From an uncultured Porphyromonadaceae bacterium (GTDB taxonomy: Bacteria > Bacteroidota > Bacteroidia > Bacteroidales > Muribaculaceae): 27,512 bases of DNA. Of this stretch, positions 14,625-22,880 are shown in pieces; positions within the stretch are counted from its first letter, which is position 1; every line of letters starts with the position of its first letter. The translations under genes and the position numbers were made by a program. The stretch is taken from the NCBI GenBank assembly GCA_900548705.1, contig URLF01000033.1:1-27512 (forward strand), read 5' to 3'. The notes beneath the pieces are model-generated. The model saw only the letters and a program-made list of their open reading frames with translations. It searched no databases and was not told the DNA's origin.

Positions 14625-16754
14625 ATGATAATGAAAACATCGACACGCGTGTCATACGCGGTCAAGAGTTGTCTGGTCTTTTCCGGATTGATTCTGGCCG
14701 GTAACCCTGCCAAGGGGGAGACACCTGCCAATGTGGCTCCGGTGTCTGAAACAGATTCCATAGCTTTTGCCAATTATGAGGAGGAGCTGCAAGAGGTGGT
14801 GGTCACCGGCCAGTCAGCCCGTCAGCGCATAGCTGACATCCGTCTGGGAGCGGAGCATCTCGAATTGAGCAAACTTGCTGTCGTTCCGGCGCTGTTCGGA
14901 GAGAATGACATAATAAAGTCCATTACCCTGATGCCCGGTGTGCATGGAGAAGGGGAGGGGGCCGGTGGGTTTGAAGTCCGTGGCGGGACATCTTCCCAGA
15001 ATCTTGTGCTGCTCGACGGCCTGACACTTTACAATCCATCCCATGTGATGGGAATTTTCTCCACATTCAACGATGACGCTCTCGGGAGGGCCACCCTTTA
15101 CAAAGGGCCAATTCCGGCAACATACGGTGGAGCGACATCATCGGTGCTTGACACCTCGCTCTCCCCGGGAGACATGGAATCCTATCACGCCTCCGCGACG
15201 ATAGGGCTTCTCGCTGCCAAACTCGCCGCTGAAGGGCCCATAGTCAAGGACAAGCTTTCTTTCGCTGTCACTGCAAGACGCTCGTATGTCGATCTCTTCC
15301 TCAAGATGATTCCAGAATACAGCCATACGGTGATGAACTTTTATGACGTGACTGCCAAATTGCGTTATCAGCCCAGGAGGGGAGATTATATAGATGTGTC
15401 ATTTATGGTGAGCCATGACAATATGGGTATCAGTGACCTTATGCAGATGAACTGGGGAAACCTGGGCGCGTCGGTTAACTGGCTTGCGGCGAGAGGAGAC
15501 GCGTGGAGATTCGCCACTACCGCCTCATTCACAAACTACACGGCTGACATGAGCATGTCGGTGATGCGCACTGACCAGACGCTGAACGAGTATATCCGTT
15601 CCTTCTCCATAAACGAGAAAGCAATATGCGCGTTGTCAGATAACCAGTCGCTCGAACTCGGGGCGCGTTCCGAACTGCTGCGGGTCAAATCGGGGGAGTT
15701 CGACGTAAATGTTGTCCATGAAAAGGAAATCAGGTCGGGATGGCAGAATTCCCTGTGGGCTTCATATGATGCCACCTTCAACGAACGATTCTCGGTCTCG
15801 GCCGGAATCAGAGGAGTTGCATTTTCAGCGATGTCGGGAAGCCGTTTCCATTCTTTTGCCTCCATGCTCGGATTGCAGCCTGATTTCTCAGCCAAGACAT
15901 ATTTCTCCGTGGAGCCGCGAGTTAGCCTGAAATATGATATATCGCAATATCATAATGTGAAGGCGGGTATAAGCAAGACGAGCCAGAACCTCCACGCTGT
16001 CCGCGCCAACACAACCAGTTTCCCGTTTGATCGATATGCCGTCACATCGGCTTCAATAAAGCCGGAGGAGTCTTGGCAATATGGTATAGGATACACGGGG
16101 ATGACTCCGGACGGGGCATATGACTGGTCGGTCGAAGGATACTGGAAATCTCTCAACAATGTGTATGACTTCCGTGACGGGCGCACTATGTTCTCAAGTG
16201 TAGACCTCGAGAGCCTGGTGCTTGGTGGAAAAGGGCGCAGTTACGGCATAGAGCTGATGGCCCGCAAGAATTCGGGCCGTCTTACGGGATGGATTTCCTA
16301 TGCCTTGAGCCATACCCAGTCAAAGATTCCCGGCATCAATGACGGGGACTGGTATGACGCGTCAAACGACCGGCGTCATGATGTCTCGGTGGTGGCCATA
16401 TTCCGCCTGACCGACAAATGGAATCTCTCGGGGTCATGGACCTTCTCCTCCGGCCAGCCAATCACAGCTCCTGATGTTAAATTCGAGCTTGACGGCCAGA
16501 CATGCTATTATTATTCCTCCAGGAATGGCTACCGCACCCCGTCGTCACACCGTCTTGACCTGTCAGCGACTTACACCCGCCGGGGACGCCGCTTTACCAC
16601 ACAGTGGGCTTTCGGTGTCTACAACGCTTACTGCCATTACAGCCCGTTTGTGGTCTATTTCGAGGATGATTCCACGAAGCCGTCAGGCACCCGCGCCGTG
16701 CAGCAGTCTCTTTACGGTCTTGTCCCGTCAGTTTCATACACGTTGAAATTCTGA
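14625..16754 (+). CDS. TonB-dependent outer-membrane receptor
   Basis: 709-residue outer-membrane transporter. A signal peptide (about 1-30) is followed by a short linker, ELQEVVVTG (about 54-62, possible TonB-box position), a plug domain (about 62-180; LMPGVHGEGEGAGGFEVRGG, LLDGLTLYNPSH, YGGATSSVLD) and a beta-barrel that ends with an aromatic residue (SVSYTLKF), the usual assembly signal. It lacks the N-terminal carboxypeptidase-regulatory-like domain found in many Bacteroidales receptors, and its neighbour is a DUF4249 lipoprotein, not SusD, so it is not a typical Sus glycan system. The substrate is unknown. In-frame ATGs at 14625 and 14631 are both possible starts. It is the first gene of a four-gene operon, 5 bp ahead of the next. 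Confidence 0.9.
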   Translation: MIMKTSTRVSYAVKSCLVFSGLILAGNPAKGETPANVAPVSETDSIAFANYEEELQEVVVTGQSARQRIADIRLGAEHLELSKLAVVPALFGENDIIKSITLMPGVHGEGEGAGGFEVRGGTSSQNLVLLDGLTLYNPSHVMGIFSTFNDDALGRATLYKGPIPATYGGATSSVLDTSLSPGDMESYHASATIGLLAAKLAAEGPIVKDKLSFAVTARRSYVDLFLKMIPEYSHTVMNFYDVTAKLRYQPRRGDYIDVSFMVSHDNMGISDLMQMNWGNLGASVNWLAARGDAWRFATTASFTNYTADMSMSVMRTDQTLNEYIRSFSINEKAICALSDNQSLELGARSELLRVKSGEFDVNVVHEKEIRSGWQNSLWASYDATFNERFSVSAGIRGVAFSAMSGSRFHSFASMLGLQPDFSAKTYFSVEPRVSLKYDISQYHNVKAGISKTSQNLHAVRANTTSFPFDRYAVTSASIKPEESWQYGIGYTGMTPDGAYDWSVEGYWKSLNNVYDFRDGRTMFSSVDLESLVLGGKGRSYGIELMARKNSGRLTGWISYALSHTQSKIPGINDGDWYDASNDRRHDVSVVAIFRLTDKWNLSGSWTFSSGQPITAPDVKFELDGQTCYYYSSRNGYRTPSSHRLDLSATYTRRGRRFTTQWAFGVYNAYCHYSPFVVYFEDDSTKPSGTRAVQQSLYGLVPSVSYTLKF

Positions 16755-16759
16755 ACCAT

Positions 16760-17575
16760 ATGAAAACCCCAGCATACATATTCACATTCGGGGCTGCGTT
16801 GGCGGTCGGTCTGACATCCTGTGAGAAAGAGCTTGATTTCGAGTACCATGACATTGAACCGCTGACAGTAATCGAAGGTTCCATCGACCAGGATGGCAGT
16901 TCGATAAGGATAACCCATACCACTCCGATGGATGAGCCGATGAATCGCACTCCTCTGACCGACGCCACAGTCACCCTATCGGATATCACTGCCGGCCGGT
17001 CCGTCGAACTTCTTCCCGATGAGGAGGGCAATTTTGTCAATCTCACCCCGGGGATTGTCGGCCATACCTATACCCTGACGGTCGAGAACGGCTCTGCCCG
17101 TTATGAGGCGACATCGACAATGTTGCCCCCGGTGGAGCTGTCGGGCCTTGAATTCCAATGGATAAAGATGCCGTATGATTATGTGGCAGTCCTGCAGGTC
17201 TCTTTCTCTGACAATCCCTCGGTCAACGGGGAATGCTACTGGGTGAGGATCTACCGCAACGGTGAAATCTATATGTGGTCGGCCATAAATGACCACCTTG
17301 CGGTTGACGGGAGAATAGATGAAGTGGTCATGACTTCGCGGAAAGACATCGAGGAGGAGGATGAAGACCAAGTGCTGCGCGAGGGGGATGTGGTCTCTGT
17401 CAAGGTGACCCCCATAAGTCAGGAGATGCATGACTATCTTGAGGCCATCAGCAACGGGACGAGCAATGGCCCGCAGATGTATTCCGGGGATTTATGCCTC
17501 GGTTACTTTCTGGCCGCTCCGGTGGCGGAGTCGTCAATCGTCTTCCACCCTGATGAGATGACCGAATTCAAATGA
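16760..17575 (+). CDS. DUF4249 lipoprotein, partner of the TonB receptor
   Basis: 271 residues with lipobox LTSC (Cys21) and the family features EKELDFE after the Cys, an Ig/transthyretin-like N-terminal half (TPLTDATVTLSD, then GHTYTLTVENG at about 95-105) and a C-terminal half rich in beta strands with an acidic patch (DIEEEDEDQ near 196-204). DUF4249 proteins commonly accompany TonB receptors in Bacteroidetes and are thought to be their surface partners, playing the place SusD has elsewhere; the ligand is not known. Its stop overlaps the kinase start by 4 bp, which ties uptake to sensing in one transcript. Confidence 0.85.
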   Translation: MKTPAYIFTFGAALAVGLTSCEKELDFEYHDIEPLTVIEGSIDQDGSSIRITHTTPMDEPMNRTPLTDATVTLSDITAGRSVELLPDEEGNFVNLTPGIVGHTYTLTVENGSARYEATSTMLPPVELSGLEFQWIKMPYDYVAVLQVSFSDNPSVNGECYWVRIYRNGEIYMWSAINDHLAVDGRIDEVVMTSRKDIEEEDEDQVLREGDVVSVKVTPISQEMHDYLEAISNGTSNGPQMYSGDLCLGYFLAAPVAESSIVFHPDEMTEFK

Positions 17576-19338
17576 CTATCATGTCAAAAACGATATCATC
17601 TATCTCGTCGCCGCTGAAATACGCGCTTGTCATTGTCTCGGCTATGTTTCTCTCTTCGGGGGCGGTTGTCGCTGCTTTCCTTGACGAGACGGTGGCGGTG
17701 GGTGATTCCATAATGTGGCTGATTGCCCCGACTACGGCCCTGTTGCTGTCGGCTGCCTATATAAATCACAGATGGCTTACGCCGGGATGGTTGCTCGAAA
17801 AGCGTTACGGCGCATATCTCGCCTTGGCTTTACTGGTTTCATATTGTGTGCCGCTCTTTGGAATCGGGATAGAGTATGTGGCCCGTGAACTACTTGGATA
17901 TGGCCATCGTATACATGATTACCTATCACCTTGGATTCTTGCCGACACCTTATGTTCAGCGACCTTGGTACTGCTTCTTCTGGCGGGGATGTCATTCGCG
18001 GTGCTGTTCAAGAGATGGAAAGCCCAGTCCAATGAAGAGAGGCGGCTCGCCGAGGAAATCGATGAGAGAATCGCGATGATAAGGGAACGGCTCAATCCGG
18101 CATACATCTCATCCTGCATCGACGGCATAGCTTCCGTCGCGGCGGAGAATCCAGACGAGGCCACCGTCCGCATAGGGAGTCTGTCGGCATATCTGCGACA
18201 CCATCTTTATGAGTTATCCACTCCTGACAATAAAAATAAAGAGGCGGAACATATGTCGCAGCCTGCCGGTCAGGAGAAATCCGGTCATTTGTCCCTGAGA
18301 TGGCTGCTGACCTCAAGGAGAATGCGCCCTTTACGTCATCTTGTTTTTCAATGCGTCATACTTGTCATCGCCTGTGGCTCGCTTTTTGACGCGCCCGACA
18401 CTCCGGTGTTCTCCGTCAGCAGATTGTCCGGAATACTTGCTTTCTGGTTAATCCTGAACATCATAGCCTATGGCAACATCTATCTGTTATTTCCCGTGTT
18501 TCTTCGTCGGGGCAAACAACGACTATATATGATCTCAGTAGGACTGTTCATCACCATATTGACCGCCGTGTGCGCTGTCATCCAGATAGTGACTTACGAG
18601 CCGAGCCATTATCTTCACCCATTGCCATATTACATAATGGCTGTCTCGACTATCGGTTCTATGCTGACTCTCGGCCTGTTTCTCGGAGGGACCGCCTCCT
18701 TGCTGGCCATCAAGGAGTGGGTGATGGGGGAGCAGCGGTTGACAAGGCTTCACGCCGAGACTTCGCGTTGCGAGCTGCAATATCTGCGCAAACAGGTCAA
18801 TCCCCATTTCCTGTTCAATGTCCTCAACAACACCGGAGTGTTGGTCTATGAGAACCCCGGTCTGGCGCGGAAAGTGCTTGGCGAACTCCGGCGGTTGCTT
18901 GGTCGCCAGTTGTCACAGACCCGTCGCGCCAAGACAAAAATACGAGAGGAGGTTGAGTTTCTCGGCAATTATCTCTCGCTGGAGGCAATGAGGTTCGAAC
19001 CATTGGAGTATGTCATAGACTCCTCCCCGGAAGTCGATGACATAGAGATTCCGACATTGCTGTTCATCCCCTTCGTGGAGAATGCTGTCAAACATGGCGG
19101 TATTTCTGATGGACGGCGGGAAATCAAAATGGGTTTCAGTATGGATGACGGATGGCTGTGTTTTGAATGCCGCAACACCTGTAACCCTTTCAGACGAATT
19201 AAGGCATCATCAGCGAGTTCGGGCCTTGGGCTGTCGAATCTGCGTCGCAGGCTCGAATTGCTTTATAGTGATAATTTCCGGCTCCACCAGGCTTACAAAG
19301 GAACGGAATATTTGGTAAACCTTCAAATACCGGTATGA
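17572..19338 (+). CDS. Tandem LytS-type sensor histidine kinase with degenerate first half
   Basis: 588-residue inner-membrane kinase built from two similar units. Unit 1: four TM helices (about 16-37, 45-64, 80-100, 121-146), coiled linker, then a His_kinase-like block ERLNPAYISSCIDGIASVAA (172-191) ending LSAYLRHHLYE (204-214); Ala177 stands where the phospho-accepting His should be, and no ATPase domain follows. Unit 2: four TM helices (about 255-272, 282-309, 318-341, 352-380), KQVNPHFLFNVLNN (407-420) with His412, N-box FIPFVENAVKHGG (498-510) and G-box GLGLSNL (551-557), all intact. Ordinary LytS-type kinases of this class are about 340 residues, the size of unit 2 alone. Unit 2 should phosphorylate the LytTR regulator encoded next (4-bp overlap). 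An alternative ATG lies at 17581. Confidence 0.9.
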   Translation: MTIMSKTISSISSPLKYALVIVSAMFLSSGAVVAAFLDETVAVGDSIMWLIAPTTALLLSAAYINHRWLTPGWLLEKRYGAYLALALLVSYCVPLFGIGIEYVARELLGYGHRIHDYLSPWILADTLCSATLVLLLLAGMSFAVLFKRWKAQSNEERRLAEEIDERIAMIRERLNPAYISSCIDGIASVAAENPDEATVRIGSLSAYLRHHLYELSTPDNKNKEAEHMSQPAGQEKSGHLSLRWLLTSRRMRPLRHLVFQCVILVIACGSLFDAPDTPVFSVSRLSGILAFWLILNIIAYGNIYLLFPVFLRRGKQRLYMISVGLFITILTAVCAVIQIVTYEPSHYLHPLPYYIMAVSTIGSMLTLGLFLGGTASLLAIKEWVMGEQRLTRLHAETSRCELQYLRKQVNPHFLFNVLNNTGVLVYENPGLARKVLGELRRLLGRQLSQTRRAKTKIREEVEFLGNYLSLEAMRFEPLEYVIDSSPEVDDIEIPTLLFIPFVENAVKHGGISDGRREIKMGFSMDDGWLCFECRNTCNPFRRIKASSASSGLGLSNLRRRLELLYSDNFRLHQAYKGTEYLVNLQIPV

Positions 19339-20102
19339 AAATGTCAGAAAAACTTAAATGCGTGGTTGTCGATGATGAGTTGATTGCAAGACGTGGTATG
19401 GCGAGAATGATTTCCCGCCGACCCGAGCTTGAACTGGTAGCCTCTTGCGAAGACGCGGATTCTGCTGTCAAATGCGTGGAGACGGAGGCTCCAGACATCC
19501 TGTTTCTTGACATAGAGATGCCGGGAATGAACGGATTGGATTTGGCAAGACAAATCCCCAAATCAACCTTGGTGATATTCACAACGGCATATTCCGAATA
19601 TGCCGCCGAAAGTTATGATGTCGAGGCCTTGGATTATCTGATGAAGCCGATTGATCCGGTGAGGTTTGACAAGGCCGTTGACAAGGCGATAGAATATCAT
19701 ATGATATTGCGTGACAAGCTGGCCGGAGAAGGCGCAACCTCGGGGGATTCCGACTCAGTCGAGTCAGGGAATCCTTCCCCCTCATCAGACTTCATATGGG
19801 TGAAATCTGACCGGCGTTATGTCAGGGTCAACATCGCCGACATCCTTTTTGTGGAGGGGCTTAAAGATTATGTGATAATCAGGATGGCGGACAGGAATGT
19901 TATTACCCGGATGACAATCAAGAATATGCTGGAGATGCTCCCGGGGGCGACATTCATTCGTTCAGCCAAGTCATACATCATCAACCGCGACAAGGTTGAC
20001 GCGTTCGATAACAACGACATATTCATAGGCCAGTATGAACTGGCCATCGGGGCGGCGTATCGCGACAGCGTGCTTGCCGCGCTGTTTGACACAAAAGGTT
20101 GA
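19335..20102 (+). CDS. LytTR-family response regulator
   Basis: 255 residues. Receiver domain (about 8-122) with acidic pocket Asp13/Asp14, phospho-acceptor Asp59 in LFLDIEMPG, Thr83/Thr84 and Lys104 (MKPID): all key residues are present. A Ser/Gly-rich linker (about 131-152) leads to a LytTR DNA-binding domain (154-253; KSDRRYVRVNIADILFVEG, FIRSAKSYIIN). It is the cognate partner of the tandem kinase, overlapping its stop codon (ATGA), and most likely regulates this same operon; binding sites in 14380-14540 were not identified. The stop codon lies 9 bp from the convergent hydrolase stop. Confidence 0.93.
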   Translation: MKMSEKLKCVVVDDELIARRGMARMISRRPELELVASCEDADSAVKCVETEAPDILFLDIEMPGMNGLDLARQIPKSTLVIFTTAYSEYAAESYDVEALDYLMKPIDPVRFDKAVDKAIEYHMILRDKLAGEGATSGDSDSVESGNPSPSSDFIWVKSDRRYVRVNIADILFVEGLKDYVIIRMADRNVITRMTIKNMLEMLPGATFIRSAKSYIINRDKVDAFDNNDIFIGQYELAIGAAYRDSVLAALFDTKG

Positions 20103-20111
20103 AAGACCGTT

Positions 20112-21143
20112 TTATAATTGGTCGAGCCAGCGGATGATGATGGCTATGGTCTCCGGGGAGGGGGACTGACCGAGACCGGAATATTCCTGTGGCAGTCCTG
20201 TGGTCGCCTCCTGGAAGAGGTGGTTGTGTCCTTTCACGCGGATTGCATTAGCCTTGGGATTAAGCTGGCGGATTGTGTCGAGATTTTCCGGAACAACTTG
20301 GAGGTCTTTGTCTCCGTTTAGGGCGAGCCATGGAACCGTCACCGACTTTATGGATGATTCAGGATCGAAACGCAATAACTCGCGGTAATAGGGTGACAGG
20401 ACAGCTTCCACTTGGGCTGTGATTTGTTGTTGCACCTGTGGCATCTGTGCCGCGCTCCTGAGATTCTTGGCGAATATACCATACAGCATAGGTGAGGCTA
20501 TGCTTACCGGGAGGGGACCACGGGCGATGTCGAGTATTTCACGCTGCATGCCTTCCATAGGCCAGCTTCCGGTCATTGCGGTGGACAACGCCCGCGCCTG
20601 CGACATTATCAGTGAATCTCCTCTCCAGGCCGGAGCGGCCAATGTGATTATGAAATCGGGTGATGAGGTGGAGGTGGCCTTGGTTTCAGCTGCGATTCTT
20701 ATCGCAAACTGTCCACCCTCAGAATGGCCTATGATTCCCTTCGGGAGGGATGTGTAGCATGAATCAAGGAAAGCAATTCCCGATTTGAGGTCGGAGAGGA
20801 AATCAGCGGCGGTGGCAGTCTGGAAATCTCCTCCGCTGGAGCCTGTACCCCGGTCATCCATCCTCAGCACCGCATATCCGGCGGCGGTCAGTGAATCTGA
20901 CAGCACTTTGAACGGGCGCAGTCCCATGATTTCCTCGTCGCGGTTCTGCGGGCCGCTCCCTGTGGCGAGCAGAATCGCGGCCTTCGGTTTTCCGGAGGGG
21001 TTCGACAGGGTGGCGGCGAGTTTGACTCCGTCGCTGGGATTTGTGACCGATACCTCACGTTCCTCGGCTGAGATTGCTGATGGTGCGGTCAAGGAGAGCA
21101 GCAATATGCTTCCTCGGACAAGATGATGTCTGAAAGGATTCAT
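20112..21143 (-). CDS. Exported alpha/beta hydrolase (serine esterase/peptidase type)
   Basis: 343 residues from the ATG at 21143. The signal peptide (about 1-26, hydrophobic core SILLLSLTAPSAISA) predicts export. The fold shows an oxyanion region ATGSGPQNRDEE (60-71), nucleophile elbow GHSEGG (Ser141), Asp280 in LNGDKDLQV and His308 in GHNHLF, a complete triad. These motifs match the S33/Hydrolase_4 group of Bacteroidetes; the substrate is likely an ester or small peptide, not determined. An earlier in-frame ATG (21170) sits only 3 nt after the -7 box, so the later start is preferred. It is divergent from the dipeptide epimerase and convergent with the LytTR regulator. Confidence 0.85.
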   Translation of the reverse strand: MNPFRHHLVRGSILLLSLTAPSAISAEEREVSVTNPSDGVKLAATLSNPSGKPKAAILLATGSGPQNRDEEIMGLRPFKVLSDSLTAAGYAVLRMDDRGTGSSGGDFQTATAADFLSDLKSGIAFLDSCYTSLPKGIIGHSEGGQFAIRIAAETKATSTSSPDFIITLAAPAWRGDSLIMSQARALSTAMTGSWPMEGMQREILDIARGPLPVSIASPMLYGIFAKNLRSAAQMPQVQQQITAQVEAVLSPYYRELLRFDPESSIKSVTVPWLALNGDKDLQVVPENLDTIRQLNPKANAIRVKGHNHLFQEATTGLPQEYSGLGQSPSPETIAIIIRWLDQL

Positions 21144-21173
21144 GATGTATGATGCGATATGTCGTTTCATATG

Positions 21174-21181
21174 CAAAGATA
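21174..21181 (-). promoter_or_regulatory. -7 element of the alpha/beta hydrolase
   Basis: Minus-strand TATCTTTG fits TAnnTTTG. The -33 is weak (ATTG at 18 bp). It decides the start choice: transcription begins near 21168, inside the longer reading frame. Confidence 0.5.
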
Positions 21182-21276
21182 ACGATTTTTCATATCCCTC
21201 AATCATAATGAACCGGAAATTTGATGACGCGTGTCGAATCTTAGCCGGGATAGTTGCCGGGCTGAAAAAATAATGG

Positions 21277-21284
21277 TATCTTTG
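21277..21284 (+). promoter_or_regulatory. -7 element of the dipeptide epimerase
   Basis: TATCTTTG with a partial -33 (GTTG) 20 bp upstream; leader of about 35 nt to 21325. It is divergent from the hydrolase promoter about 95 bp away. Confidence 0.55.
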
Positions 21285-21324
21285 TCAGTGGAGCGCGACG
21301 GCTTCATTTATAAAGTATCTTGTG

Positions 21325-22473
21325 ATGGACAGACGAAATTTCATAAAAACCGGAGTGTTGGGTACATTATCGGCGATGGTGGCCCCATCTTTAGCTGCTC
21401 TTCCCGTGGTGGCCGCTCCCGCAGTAAACAAAGCCGGCTCGACCTTAAACGGCCTGGCGATGAAATTCTTCCCGTATGAATTGCAATTGCGCCATGCCTT
21501 CAACCTGGCCAAATATTCCCGCACAACCACACCGGATGTGCAGGTGGAAATCACAATCGATGGCATCACCGGCTATGGAGAGGCCTCGATGCCTCCATAT
21601 CTCGGGGAATCGGTCGAGTCTGTGACCGGGTTCCTCTCGCGGTTGGATTTGGGACAGTTCAATGACCCGTTCAGAATCGAGGAGATACATGAGTATATGG
21701 ATTCGGTCGCACCCGGCAACAATGCGGCCAAGGCGGCTGTCGATATCGCCCTGCATGATTTGACCGGAAAAATAATGGGTCAGCCCTGGCATAAGATTTG
21801 GGGACTTGACGCGGCGAAAGCTCCGGCGACATCATTCACAATAGGGATAGATACCCCCGAGGTCGTCAGGGCCAAGGTCGCGGAAGCCGCGCCATACAAG
21901 GTACTGAAAGTGAAGATGGGGCTTGACAATGACAAGGAACTGGTGGAAATCATCCGTGATTGCCGACCGGAGGTGCCGATATGTGTCGATGCCAATCAGG
22001 GATGGACTGACCGGGAGAAAGCCCTGGATATGTGTCATTGGCTTGCCGAACGGGGATGCCTGTTTGTCGAACAGCCAATGGCGAAGGAGAACATCGACGA
22101 CGCGGCGTGGCTTACCGAGAGGTCGCCGTTGCCGATTATTGCCGATGAGGCTGTGAAACGTCTCGGGGATGTGGCGTCGCTCAAAGGGGCGTATGACGGC
22201 ATAAACATAAAACTGATGAAATCCTGCGGAATGCACGAGGCTTACCAGATGGCCACTCTCGCGCGGGCGCTCGGGATGAAGGTGATGCTTGGTTGCATGA
22301 CCGAGACCTCCTGTGCTGTCTCCGCAGCCGCCCAGCTCGCTCCGTTGGCGGAATATGCCGACCTTGACGGGAATCTGCTGATTTCCAATGACCGTTTCGA
22401 CGGGATGAAAATTGTTGACGGAAAAATCACCCTTCCGAAAGATGTTTCTGGCATTGGTGTGAGGCTTCTGTGA
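21325..22473 (+). CDS. Exported dipeptide epimerase (enolase superfamily)
   Basis: 382 residues. A twin-arginine-type leader (DRRNFIKTGVLGTLSAMVAP, then AALPVVAAPA) suggests Tat export of the folded enzyme. The muconate-lactonizing subgroup catalytic set is complete: KVK at 195-197, metal ligands Asp222 (CVDANQGW), Glu249 (FVEQPM) and Asp274 (IIADEAV), and the opposing Lys296 (INIKLMKS). The family epimerises L-Ala-D/L-Glu-type dipeptides released from peptidoglycan; DLDG near 347-350 is typical of such epimerases. It may salvage murein peptides in the periplasm, with the divergent exported hydrolase as a possible partner (inference). GTG at 21322 is in frame, but the ATG at 21325 fits the Tat motif. 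Confidence 0.9.
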   Translation: MDRRNFIKTGVLGTLSAMVAPSLAALPVVAAPAVNKAGSTLNGLAMKFFPYELQLRHAFNLAKYSRTTTPDVQVEITIDGITGYGEASMPPYLGESVESVTGFLSRLDLGQFNDPFRIEEIHEYMDSVAPGNNAAKAAVDIALHDLTGKIMGQPWHKIWGLDAAKAPATSFTIGIDTPEVVRAKVAEAAPYKVLKVKMGLDNDKELVEIIRDCRPEVPICVDANQGWTDREKALDMCHWLAERGCLFVEQPMAKENIDDAAWLTERSPLPIIADEAVKRLGDVASLKGAYDGINIKLMKSCGMHEAYQMATLARALGMKVMLGCMTETSCAVSAAAQLAPLAEYADLDGNLLISNDRFDGMKIVDGKITLPKDVSGIGVRLL

Positions 22474-22537
22474 TTTTTGCATATCCGATTTAAGGTTGTT
22501 TAATGTCGATGGGCAATGTTATGGCCCTGGCGGGTTG

Positions 22538-22545
22538 TAATTTTG
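22538..22545 (+). promoter_or_regulatory. -7 element of the 54-residue acidic protein gene
   Basis: TAATTTTG, 32 bp before the ATG at 22578; no convincing -33. It lies inside the longer reading frame that opens at 22503, which argues for the start at 22578. Confidence 0.5.
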
Positions 22546-22577
22546 TGGCAGTAAACCAATTTAAACTCTCGACAACC

Positions 22578-22742
22578 ATGGACTACGAACAGGATTACAC
22601 CCGGCTTGACATCGCGGACAATTGCTGGTATGATGCCGACAGCAAAAACAATCCACAAGAGGATGAAGTGATAACCGCCACAAAAGATGAACCTCACGGC
22701 ATAGTTACTGTGGCTATGCTCGACAATGAGGATTTTGACTGA
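22578..22742 (+). CDS. Small acidic protein, unknown function
   Basis: 54 residues beginning MDYEQDYTRLDIADNCWYD and ending VAMLDNEDFD. It is strongly acidic (about 15 Asp/Glu), soluble, with one Cys and one Trp and no membrane segment or signal peptide. I do not recognise a family. The start was chosen because a -7 box sits at 22538-22545. It lies between the epimerase and the pRiA4b-ORF3-like gene on the same strand, each with its own promoter. Acidity and an Asp/Glu-rich C-terminus are shared with the next gene product. Confidence 0.65.
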   Translation: MDYEQDYTRLDIADNCWYDADSKNNPQEDEVITATKDEPHGIVTVAMLDNEDFD

Positions 22743-22786
22743 GAAAAGGAGCGCTCAAGCGTCCCTGAAAAAAATTGCGGAAAAAA

Positions 22787-22819
22787 TTTGGCGTGAGTTG
22801 TTATAAATACATATCTTTG
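22787..22819 (+). promoter_or_regulatory. Promoter of the pRiA4b-ORF3-like gene
   Basis: TTTG (22787-22790), 21 bp, TATCTTTG (22812-22819): a full Bacteroidetes-type promoter with a leader of about 55 nt. Confidence 0.7.
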
Positions 22820-22880
22820 CATTCACCAAACGGGGCCTATTGTTCCCGCAGGTACATTCATAGAAAAAACAGCTCAACAA

